Source: Betaproteobacteria bacterium (GTDB lineage: Bacteria; Pseudomonadota; Gammaproteobacteria; Burkholderiales; Burkholderiaceae_C). From it: 13,184 bases of DNA. Location of the stretch: positions 1-13,184 of the forward strand of contig RFWA01000036.1 in NCBI GenBank assembly GCA_009922295.1, given 5' to 3'. Shown here piece after piece: positions 7,419 to 13,184 of this stretch (its first letter is position 1; each line of letters starts with the position of its first letter). The notes beneath the pieces are model-generated. The model ran no database searches and was not told where the DNA came from. It saw only the letters and a list, made by a program, of their open reading frames with translations. The position numbers and the translations under genes are program-made.

Positions 7419-8933
7419 TTGATAAAAGGTGAGACCACTTGCAAATTCCGAAACCGGCCGCCCATCGGCCTATTCGAGCCGTGGCACACTCGTTCGCCTA
7501 AGGCCCTTCATCGACAGCTCTACTCGGCGATTCGCCGCGCTATTCTTGATGGAAAACTAGGCGCCGGCGACCGCCTGCCATCTAGCAGGGAGCTAACCTC
7601 GGATCTCAAGCTATCGCGCAACACCGTGATCGCCGCCATCAATCAGCTGATCGTCGAGGGCTATCTGGTCAGCCACATTGGCAGTGGCACATTTGTTCAG
7701 GACAACGTGCCCAAGGCGTCAGGCAACCGCAGAGCAGCCCAGGAACGCGCTGCACCCAAACTATCGAACCGGGGCGATGCCCTGGCTTCGACGTACTGCG
7801 CAAACCAACTCGAGGTTCAACCATTCAGCTCGAGCATCGCCGACTTCAGCGCTTTCCCGGTCGCACTTTGGCAGCGGCTGCAAAACAAGCACTGGCGCAT
7901 GTCTTATCACGACATGCTCGACTACAGTGACTCCGGTGGCTATGCGCCCTTGCGACGGGCACTTGCGCACTACCTTCGCGTGTTTAGAAGCGTACCGCTG
8001 GACTCTGATCAGGTGATCATCACCAGCGGCACCCAGCAGTCCCTAACCTTGTGCGCGCAACTGCTGGCGGATCACGGCGATACCGTCTGGCTGGAAGACC
8101 CCGCTTACTGGGGCGCGATCAAAGCGTTCATGTCCGCCGACCTCCACCCCCACCCGGTTTCGGTGGATCAAGATGGCATCGCCCCTCGCACCGCCGACGA
8201 GCTCATGCCGCCGCGACTGATCTATGTCACACCATCCCACCAATACCCGACCGGCGCAGTCATGAGCCTGGTGCGGAGGCATGAGATTTTGTCGATCGCC
8301 CGCAGGCACCAGGCCTGGGTGCTTGAAGACGACTACGACAGCGAGTTCCGTTTCAGCGGCCCGCCCATATCGTCGCTAGCAGGCCTGGATACCGATGAAC
8401 GGGTGCTGTACATGGGTTCATTCTCCAAAGTGCTCTACCCCGGGCTCAAATTGGGCTATTTGGTCGTGCCCAAACAACTGGTCTCGGCGTTCCGACTAGC
8501 CCATTACGACCTGAACCGGCCCGGCCAATTGCCTTTGCAGGCTGCCCTGGCAGAGTTCATTGAAATGGGGCATTTCGCCAGCGCCCTGCGCCGAGCCCGG
8601 CAAAGTTATGCCGAGCGAAGGCGCTGCCTGCTGGCAGCACTGCAACCCTGCCTGGGACCACTGGCCCGAATCACGGGGGCGGAGCAGGGTCTGCACCTGT
8701 GTCTCCGACTGGCAGAGGATGCAGACGACGTTGGACTGGCAGAGCAACTGGCGCTGGTTGGGCTCACGGTGCGGCCACTGTCAGCCTATTGTCTGAAGCG
8801 ACAAGATGCGCGTGGCCTGGTGATAGGTTACGGCTACACCCATTTAGCCGACATTGAGCGATGTGGCCCGTTGTTGGCACGCACCCTTCTGGCTGCCCTG
8901 CAACGACCTCACCAGGCGTCGCGCAAGCGGTAA
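7419..8933 (+). CDS. MocR/PdxR-family transcriptional regulator (GntR winged helix fused to aminotransferase domain)
   Basis: Seen: 504 residues. A GntR winged helix-turn-helix lies at about 28-95 (LHRQLYSAIRRAIL, LPSSRELTSDLKLSRNTV, GYLVSHIGSGTFV). A linker follows, then a fold-type I aminotransferase domain from about 135 with TSGTQQSL, VTPSHQYPTGA, VLEDDYDSEF and the PLP lysine motif YMGSFSKVLYPG (K337). Known: MocR proteins sense amino compounds through PLP in the aminotransferase domain and usually control nearby amine, GABA, taurine or pyridoxine genes, rather than acting as enzymes. Start: no ATG is available near the N-terminus. TTG at 7419, with AGGG eight bases upstream, is the best choice and leaves about 27 residues before the winged helix. 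Context: divergent from potD and convergent with puuB, overlapping it by 25 bases. It likely controls the polyamine genes; the effector could be putrescine-PLP or an aldehyde product. Confidence 0.9.
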   Translation: MIKGETTCKFRNRPPIGLFEPWHTRSPKALHRQLYSAIRRAILDGKLGAGDRLPSSRELTSDLKLSRNTVIAAINQLIVEGYLVSHIGSGTFVQDNVPKASGNRRAAQERAAPKLSNRGDALASTYCANQLEVQPFSSSIADFSAFPVALWQRLQNKHWRMSYHDMLDYSDSGGYAPLRRALAHYLRVFRSVPLDSDQVIITSGTQQSLTLCAQLLADHGDTVWLEDPAYWGAIKAFMSADLHPHPVSVDQDGIAPRTADELMPPRLIYVTPSHQYPTGAVMSLVRRHEILSIARRHQAWVLEDDYDSEFRFSGPPISSLAGLDTDERVLYMGSFSKVLYPGLKLGYLVVPKQLVSAFRLAHYDLNRPGQLPLQAALAEFIEMGHFASALRRARQSYAERRRCLLAALQPCLGPLARITGAEQGLHLCLRLAEDADDVGLAEQLALVGLTVRPLSAYCLKRQDARGLVIGYGYTHLADIERCGPLLARTLLAALQRPHQASRKR

Positions 8934-10210
8934 AACAGCATTGCCAGTGCCAGGGTAGGCATGCGCATCAGGCGCCCGCCGGGAAAGGGCTGGTGCTTGA
9001 GCCTGGCAAACAGGTCAAATCGTTCCGCTTGACCTGCTACCGCTTCGGCCACCAGCCGGCCCGCAAAACCCGTCAGCGCCACGCCGTGCCCGCTGAAACC
9101 CTGCAAGTAGTAAAGGTTGTCCCCCAACCGGCCAAAGTCAGGCGTTCGGTTCATGCTGATGTCGACGAAGCCTCCCCACACATGCTCGATCGGCGCATCC
9201 CTGAGTTGCGGAAAAACCTGGTGCAAGCGCGCCGCCATCAACTGTTCCAGCCGTTCAGGAGTACGTGTGGTGTAGCTCACCCGGCCACCAAACAACAGGC
9301 GGTGGTCGGCGCTGAAACGAAAGTAATCCAGCACAAAATTGGTGTCACAAACCGCCGCGTTAGAAGGTATCAGCTGCCGGCACAGGGCCGGGTCCAGCGG
9401 TGCGGTGCTGACCATGTAGGTGCCCACCGGCATGATGCGGGGCGCTATGTCTGGCGCCACCTGCGGCCCGTACTCGCCCAGCGTGCAGTTACCGGCCAGC
9501 ACGCCGAACGCGGCGGTGACTGAACCGCCGGCCGTGCGGGCCTGCAGCCGGGCTCCGCGGCTCAGGCCGAGCACGGGCGAATGCTCGCAGATCGTCACCC
9601 CCAGCGCACGGGCGGCCACAGCCAGCCCAAGCCCGTACTTGAGCGGGTGCAAATGGCCTGACACCCGGTCATAGGCGGCTGCTTGGTAGCGCGGGCTGTC
9701 GATCAGCCGCCGGGTCTGCGTGCCACTGGCGAAGTCGGTGGCAAACCCATAATCTCGCGCCAGACCGGCCATCTCCGCTTCCAGCCGCCGCGCTTTGGCC
9801 ACAGTCTCGGCCACATGCAGGTAGCCATGCACTCGGTCGCAGTCAATGCCGAAGGCGGCAATGCGCTCATCGATCAGGCCCACCGCCTCCAGCGACATGT
9901 CCCAGGCCAACCGGGCGTCACTGCGGCCGAGTTGATGCTCCATGGGGCCTTGCCCACTGGCAAAACCAGCAATGGCCTGCCCGCCGTTGCGCCCCGAGGC
10001 GCCGCTGCAGATTCGGTCGGCCTCCAGGACCACCACACGCATCCCGCGCTGCGCGAGTTCAATGGCCGCCGACAGGCCGGCGAAGCCGGCCCCCACGACC
10101 AGCACATCGGCCACCAGGTCGCCCTGCAACGCCGGCGCCGGCAGCGGGCGAACCACGCTGCCCTCGTAGTAGCTCCGGCGATTGAGTTGGGTGTCGGAGT
10201 CAATCAGCAT
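8909..10210 (-). CDS. puuB: Gamma-glutamylputrescine oxidase-type FAD-dependent oxidoreductase (PuuB-like, DAO family)
   Basis: Seen: 433 residues from the ATG at 10210. A Rossmann FAD-binding motif, VVGAGFAGLSAAIEL, starts at about 38 (G40, G42, G45) and ends in the acidic residue of VLEAD (E63). GASGRNGGQ follows at 70-78, a signature of PuuB-like enzymes, and a C-terminal FAD-contact segment GFSGHGVALTGFAGRL lies near the end. Known: PuuB oxidises the free amine of gamma-glutamylputrescine to the aldehyde, releasing ammonia and hydrogen peroxide. Start: a longer GTG frame reaches 10267, but the ATG at 10210 fits PuuB length. It starts one base after the speB stop, with no clear Shine-Dalgarno sequence, which implies translational coupling. 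Its 3' end overlaps the convergent regulator gene by 25 bases. Other amine or amino-acid oxidases of the DAO family are possible, but puuA nearby makes PuuB the best call. Confidence 0.9.
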   Translation of the reverse strand: MLIDSDTQLNRRSYYEGSVVRPLPAPALQGDLVADVLVVGAGFAGLSAAIELAQRGMRVVVLEADRICSGASGRNGGQAIAGFASGQGPMEHQLGRSDARLAWDMSLEAVGLIDERIAAFGIDCDRVHGYLHVAETVAKARRLEAEMAGLARDYGFATDFASGTQTRRLIDSPRYQAAAYDRVSGHLHPLKYGLGLAVAARALGVTICEHSPVLGLSRGARLQARTAGGSVTAAFGVLAGNCTLGEYGPQVAPDIAPRIMPVGTYMVSTAPLDPALCRQLIPSNAAVCDTNFVLDYFRFSADHRLLFGGRVSYTTRTPERLEQLMAARLHQVFPQLRDAPIEHVWGGFVDISMNRTPDFGRLGDNLYYLQGFSGHGVALTGFAGRLVAEAVAGQAERFDLFARLKHQPFPGGRLMRMPTLALAMLFYRLRDAW

Positions 10211-10211
10211 G

Positions 10212-11141
10212 TCATGGTACGGTGCGGGGCAACTTGGCGACCTGGCCACACAGGTAGGTCCAAACACAAGTGGCCGCGGCCAAGCTGGTCAACTCGGCGT
10301 GGTCATAGGCCGGCGCCACTTCCACACAGTCCATGCCCACCATGTTCAGGGGCGCCAGCCCTTCAAGCAAAGTCAGCAGCTGCGAGCTGCTCAGGCCACC
10401 CGGCTCTGGCGTGCCAGTGCCGGGCGCAAACGCCGGGTCCAGACAGTCGATGTCGAACGTTAAGTAGCAGGGGCGCTGACCGATGCGCTCCAGCACGCTG
10501 GCCAGCACGGGTTCTAAGGCCGCGCCATCAAGCCCACGCAGCTGTCGCGCTGTGAAGATCAAACCACCCCGGTCCTGAACATACTCGCGTGCCGCACGCT
10601 CGCCACTGGAGCGCAGTCCAATCTGCACCGTGTGCGCAGGACTGACCAGGCCTTCGGCGATCGCCTCATAGGTCCAGGTGCCATGGCCCGACGGCTCACC
10701 GAAATGGTCCTGCCAGGTGTCGCAATGGGCGTCAAAATGCACCAGAGCCAGTTCGCCATGCTGGGCCCGAGCAGCACGCAGCAAAGGCAGGGTGACCGAA
10801 TGATCACCGCCCAGAAACACGCAGTGGTGTCGCGCCATCAGGGCTGCTGCCTGCGCCTGAATCTGTTCTCGTACCAGGGCGAGGGAAGATGCATTGGGCA
10901 AGCGCATGTCGAGCGCGTCGCCCAGCACATCCAGCGGTGAAACACCGAACCAGGGGTGAATGCCGTCGCACAGCATCAGGCTGGCACGGCGGATCTCCTG
11001 CGGCCCAAAGCGTGCTCCCGGCCGGTTCGTCACTGCGCCATCAAAGGGTACGCCAACGACCGCAAACCGTTGCGCATCGAGCGGTTCAACGGCCAGGAAC
11101 CGGTTGCTGCTGTTGGCATATGCGAATTGGCCCAAACCCAT
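10212..11141 (-). CDS. speB: Agmatinase / ureohydrolase family enzyme (SpeB-like)
   Basis: Seen: 309 residues with all ureohydrolase manganese ligands: GGDHS (H114), FDAHCD (D137, H139, D141) and FDIDCLDP (D230, D232). SGHGTWTYEA (near 151-160) and GMDCVEVAPAYD (near 269-280) complete the family pattern. Known: agmatinase splits agmatine to putrescine and urea using two manganese ions in the cytoplasm. Start: a TTG at 11165 would add eight residues, but the ATG at 11141 has AGGGG upstream and begins at the family's usual place. Context: first gene of a two-gene unit with puuB, so the putrescine produced can enter the Puu pathway. Related enzymes that act on guanidinobutyrate or other guanidino compounds cannot be excluded from sequence alone. 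Confidence 0.9.
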   Translation of the reverse strand: MGLGQFAYANSSNRFLAVEPLDAQRFAVVGVPFDGAVTNRPGARFGPQEIRRASLMLCDGIHPWFGVSPLDVLGDALDMRLPNASSLALVREQIQAQAAALMARHHCVFLGGDHSVTLPLLRAARAQHGELALVHFDAHCDTWQDHFGEPSGHGTWTYEAIAEGLVSPAHTVQIGLRSSGERAAREYVQDRGGLIFTARQLRGLDGAALEPVLASVLERIGQRPCYLTFDIDCLDPAFAPGTGTPEPGGLSSSQLLTLLEGLAPLNMVGMDCVEVAPAYDHAELTSLAAATCVWTYLCGQVAKLPRTVP

Positions 11142-11173
11142 GACTGCCCCTGACTGATGTGACAAAACTTGAA

Positions 11174-11207
11174 CTTACACCATTTACACCAGCGCCAATG
11201 GTGCCAA
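11174..11207 (-). promoter_or_regulatory. Candidate speB promoter (sigma-54-like) with adjoining direct repeats
   Basis: On the minus strand, TTGGCACCATTGGCGCT (11207-11191) has a perfect TTGGCAC -24 element, and GG and GC separated by exactly ten bases, the sigma-54 spacing. The -12 part reads GCGC rather than TTGC, so the match is incomplete. Next to it, at 11191-11174, are two copies of TGGTGTAA with a 9-base period. A transcript from such a promoter would start around the repeats, about 35-40 bases before the speB ATG, so a protein bound there could block initiation. Promoter class and operator role are both inference. Confidence 0.35.
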
Positions 11208-11304
11208 TTTGCCGGTCTCTCAGCAAACCGGTCCCAAGCGAGACAAGCCCAGGCATCAGGCATGATGCTGGCCTCCACCACTCACGCATTTTGCAACCCG
11301 CCCT

Positions 11305-12330
11305 GTGGCGCACACCCAACATCCGCTGCCTGGCCCTGTGCCGCCGTCTGTTCACCCTCTGACCGCCTACCTATTTTTGGCATTCAGCATGTCATTGGTG
11401 GGCAGCTATGTAGCCCTGTCGAAGCCGCTGGCCTTAGCGCTGCCGGTGCTGCTGCTGGCCTGGATGCGTTTTGGCATTGGTGCCGTCGCCATGGTGAGCT
11501 GGTTGAAAAAGCCACCCCAAGAGGCTCCACTTTCCCCCACCACCCGCCGGCTGGTGTTTGTCGAGTCACTGTTGGGCAACGTTTTGTTTTCAATCTGCAT
11601 GCTCTACGGCGTCAGCATGACCAGCGCCGTCTCGGCGGGCATCATTCTGGCGTCGATACCTGCGGTGGTCGCGCTGCTGAGCTGGTGGTGGCTGGGCGAG
11701 CGAATTAGCCTGCGGGTGGCTGCGGCCATTGCCTGTGCCGCATTGGGATTGGGCCTGCTTGCGCTATCAAAATCAGAGCTGGCGAGCCAATCAGGACAAG
11801 GGCTGGAGGCCAATTTTCTTCATGACAACGGGCTATGGGGTAACCTGCTGGTGTTCGGTGCAGTGCTGTGCGAGTCAGCTTACGCCGTGATCGGCAAGAA
11901 GCTCACCGGCGTTCTCAGCCCCAAGAGGATCACGGCCCTGATCAATCTGTGGGGACTGGCGCTGAGCACGCCCATCGGCCTTTACCTGGCCCTGCGCTTC
12001 GACTTCGGCTCAGTGTCGTGGTCAATCTGGGCACTGGTCCTATTTTATGGGCTGGCAGCCAGCGTTGGCACGGTGTGGCTGTGGATGACCGGCTTGCAGT
12101 CAGTGCCCGCCGCCCGGGCTGGTGTTTTCACTGTGATGCTGCCCATTTCGGCGGCGCTGGTCGGCGTGCTGGCGCTAGGTGAGACGCTGGGCGGTTTGCA
12201 ACTGGTGGCCTTTGCCATGGCCCTTCTCGGTGTGATGCTGGCGACCATGCCGACACGCGTGGGACCAATCACGGTCAAAAATGCAAAAAAATCGGCTCTC
12301 TCCAATGAAAAAAGGGATATTCCCCTATGA
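11305..12330 (+). CDS. EamA/DMT-superfamily membrane transporter
   Basis: Seen: up to 341 residues with about ten hydrophobic segments in two similar halves, the usual EamA layout. The first segment is LTAYLFLAFSMSLVGSYVALS. The first half includes LLLAWMRFGIGAVAMV and the second begins near ESAYAVIGKKLTG. A short polar C-terminal tail is rich in lysine. Known: EamA proteins are inner-membrane drug/metabolite transporters, often exporters of amino acids, purines or other small molecules; substrate cannot be predicted from sequence. Start: the first in-frame start is GTG at 11305; GTG at 11338 is also possible, and neither has a good Shine-Dalgarno sequence. The ATG at 11389 would lose most of the first membrane segment. 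Context: divergent from speB across 163 bases. Involvement in amine export is possible but nothing demonstrates it. Confidence 0.87.
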   Translation: MAHTQHPLPGPVPPSVHPLTAYLFLAFSMSLVGSYVALSKPLALALPVLLLAWMRFGIGAVAMVSWLKKPPQEAPLSPTTRRLVFVESLLGNVLFSICMLYGVSMTSAVSAGIILASIPAVVALLSWWWLGERISLRVAAAIACAALGLGLLALSKSELASQSGQGLEANFLHDNGLWGNLLVFGAVLCESAYAVIGKKLTGVLSPKRITALINLWGLALSTPIGLYLALRFDFGSVSWSIWALVLFYGLAASVGTVWLWMTGLQSVPAARAGVFTVMLPISAALVGVLALGETLGGLQLVAFAMALLGVMLATMPTRVGPITVKNAKKSALSNEKRDIPL

Positions 12331-12334
12331 AACA

Positions 12335-12355
12335 CATGCTTTCTCCAGTAGCATG
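12335..12355. repeat. Inverted repeat (CATGCT/AGCATG) between the EamA gene and the SWIB gene
   Basis: Perfect 6-base arms CATGCT (12335-12340) and AGCATG (12350-12355) flank a 9-base loop directly after the EamA stop codon. No T-tract follows, so it is not a classical terminator. It could be a protein site or a weak RNA hairpin in the 90-base gap before the SWIB gene. The same gap also has a 10-base palindrome, CTTCTAGAAG (12400-12409), overlapping the SWIB ribosome site. Confidence 0.4.
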
Positions 12356-12420
12356 CGGTCTGCCAGCGAAGAAGCGGTTTTTCACTGGTGACTTATTAAC
12401 TTCTAGAAGGTACATACATC

Positions 12421-12822
12421 ATGGCAACTGCAAAGAAAGCCCCAGCCAAGAAAGCTGCTCCTGCCAAGAAGGCAGCCCCAGGCACTAAAGCTGCTCCGGC
12501 TAAAAAAGTAGCCGTCAAGGCTGCTCCAGCGAAAAAGGCCGCTCCAGCCAAAAAAGCAGCCCCGGCTAAAAAACGCGTCGCAAACGCTGCTTTCATGAAG
12601 GCCCTGACACCCAGCGCCCACCTGGCGGCTGTGGTTGGCGCAAGCCCACTGCCACGGACCGAAGTGGTCAGCAAGCTGTGGACTTACATCAAAAAGCACA
12701 AGCTGCAAGACGCCACCAACAAGCGCATGATCAATGCTGACGCCAAGCTGAAAGAAGTGTTCGGCAAGGCGCAGGTTTCCATGTTTGAAATGGCTGGCCT
12801 GATCGGCAAGCACCTCAAGTAA
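12421..12822 (+). CDS. SWIB/MDM2-domain protein with histone H1-like Ala/Lys/Pro-rich tail
   Basis: Seen: 133 residues in two parts. Residues 1-52 are a low-complexity basic tail built from repeats of APAKKA and close variants. Residues about 57-133 form a SWIB domain: FMKALTPSAHLAAVVG, PLPRTEVVSKLWTYIKKHKLQD, NADAKLKEVFGKAQVSMFEMAGLIGKHL. Known: stand-alone SWIB proteins occur in Chlamydia and many betaproteobacteria, and Ala/Lys-rich tails resemble eukaryotic H1 C-termini and bacterial H1-like proteins; a DNA-binding or nucleoid-associated role is usually proposed, with little experimental proof. Start: ATG at 12421 with AGAAGG about nine bases upstream. A strong terminator follows immediately, so this looks like a single-gene unit or the end of one with the EamA gene 90 bases upstream. 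The repeat tail is prone to length changes between strains. Confidence 0.93.
   Translation: MATAKKAPAKKAAPAKKAAPGTKAAPAKKVAVKAAPAKKAAPAKKAAPAKKRVANAAFMKALTPSAHLAAVVGASPLPRTEVVSKLWTYIKKHKLQDATNKRMINADAKLKEVFGKAQVSMFEMAGLIGKHLK
12433..12573 (+). repeat. Degenerate tandem repeats coding for APAKKA units
   Basis: Within the 5' part of the SWIB gene, units of roughly 18 bases (such as GCTCCAGCCAAAAAAGCA) recur with synonymous changes, encoding successive APAKKA-like peptides with an irregular VKAAP and GTKAAP insert. It is coding repeat DNA, not a mobile or CRISPR repeat. The varied codons suggest that the array is old, or selected at the protein level. Confidence 0.8.
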
Positions 12823-12843
12823 GCAGGCCCTGCGGCCAAGCGG

Positions 12844-12870
12844 AAAGGCCGGCGAAAGCCGGCTTTTTTT
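12844..12870 (+). terminator. Intrinsic terminator after the SWIB gene
   Basis: A perfect 6-base-pair GC stem, GCCGGC (12848-12853) with GCCGGC (12858-12863), encloses a GAAA tetraloop of the stable GNRA class and is followed by seven T residues (12864-12870). AAAG before the stem can extend pairing into the T run. It lies 21 bases after the SWIB stop codon and is the clearest terminator in the window. Confidence 0.93.
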
Positions 12871-12930
12871 ACTTTTGCGGCCAGATCCAGCTCGATTTTT
12901 TACTGCGATCCGATCAAGCCAGGAGTCTTC

Positions 12931-13184
12931 ATGATCGACCAACTGATGGCGTTGTTTGCTGATTGGCGCGCCTTCGAGGCAGCGCACCTGCTCATTGATG
13001 GCGTTCCGGACTACCGTGCATCCGCCCTACAAGACAAACAAAACAGGCTTCCGGCGTTCCAGGAGCGGCTGACCGCATTGACCTCTGCCGGCTGGCCGGT
13101 TGCGCAGCAAATTGATCATTGGATACTGCGTGCCGAAATGAATGGGCTCGATTTCAACCTGCGGGTGCTGCAGCCCTGGGCACG
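12931..13184 (+). CDS. Unidentified protein, N-terminal part only (possibly DUF885-like)
   Basis: Seen: 84 open codons from the ATG at 12931 to the window end. AGGAG sits six bases upstream, a strong ribosome site. The translation starts MIDQLMALFADWRAF and includes LPAFQERLTALTSAGWPV and EMNGLDFNLRVLQPWA. No signal peptide is seen, and the fragment looks mostly helical. The last segment vaguely recalls the N-terminal part of some DUF885 proteins, which are helical, metallopeptidase-like proteins of unknown role, but I cannot confirm this from so short a piece. It begins 60 bases after the SWIB terminator, so it has its own promoter, which I could not identify. Confidence 0.7.
   Translation, partial: MIDQLMALFADWRAFEAAHLLIDGVPDYRASALQDKQNRLPAFQERLTALTSAGWPVAQQIDHWILRAEMNGLDFNLRVLQPWA

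Noticed and set aside
8861..9523. 220-codon plus-strand open frame opposite puuB
   Set aside because: It is a shadow of puuB, has no credible start context, and its composition is typical of antisense frames.
9683..10555. 290-codon plus-strand open frame opposite puuB and speB
   Set aside because: It spans the junction of two genuine minus-strand genes with intact catalytic motifs and lacks any domain signal.
12433..12573. Short repeats that might suggest a CRISPR array
   Set aside because: The units are contiguous, in frame, degenerate at third positions and encode APAKKA peptides; there are no spacers.
12403..12987. 194-codon minus-strand open frame across the SWIB gene and terminator
   Set aside because: It runs through a strong intrinsic terminator and the antisense of the APAKKA repeats, giving a low-complexity product (GAAFLAG-like or SRSSF-like) with no family match.

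Overview
The window is about 13.2 kb of high-GC bacterial chromosome. Protein family content points to a betaproteobacterium, most likely Burkholderiales: a Pseudomonas/Burkholderia-style polyamine gene set, and a SWIB-domain protein with an alanine/lysine-rich tail of a kind common in that order. No rRNA, tRNA, CRISPR array, insertion sequence or phage gene is visible. The genus is inference only.

Most of the window (1-11141) is one polyamine uptake and degradation locus, nearly all on the minus strand. In transcription order, the first minus-strand unit is speB (agmatinase, 10212-11141) followed after one base by puuB (gamma-glutamylputrescine oxidase, 8909-10210). The second is potD-potA-potB-potC (spermidine/putrescine-type ABC importer, 7351 down to 3435), then a NylB-type serine hydrolase (2233-3438), then puuA (gamma-glutamylpolyamine synthetase, 667-2034) and a spuC-type aminotransferase (1-632, truncated by the window edge). 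Between the two units, on the plus strand, is a MocR/GntR-aminotransferase fusion regulator (7419-8933). It is divergent from potD and overlaps the end of puuB tail-to-tail. It is the obvious candidate local regulator.

A coherent scheme is: agmatine to putrescine by SpeB; uptake of external polyamines by PotABCD; then two routes of catabolism, gamma-glutamylation (PuuA, PuuB) and direct transamination (SpuC). No puuC-like aldehyde dehydrogenase or puuD-like hydrolase is in the window; they would have to lie elsewhere.

The unusual member is the serine hydrolase. It resembles the nylon-oligomer hydrolase NylB along its whole length, lacks a signal peptide, and is joined to the transporter operon by a GTGA stop/start overlap. 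This suggests that the transporter brings in an amide- or ester-linked amine that is cleaved in the cytoplasm. The potD-potC-hydrolase block also looks lower in GC than its flanks, so it may have a separate history.

From 11305 on, the plus strand carries an unrelated set: an EamA-family permease, a small SWIB-domain protein with a histone H1-like tail and a clear intrinsic terminator, and the start of an unidentified protein that runs off the window. There is no gene-free stretch longer than 300 bases. The longest are 2035-2232 and 11142-11304, both treated below as candidate regulatory regions.
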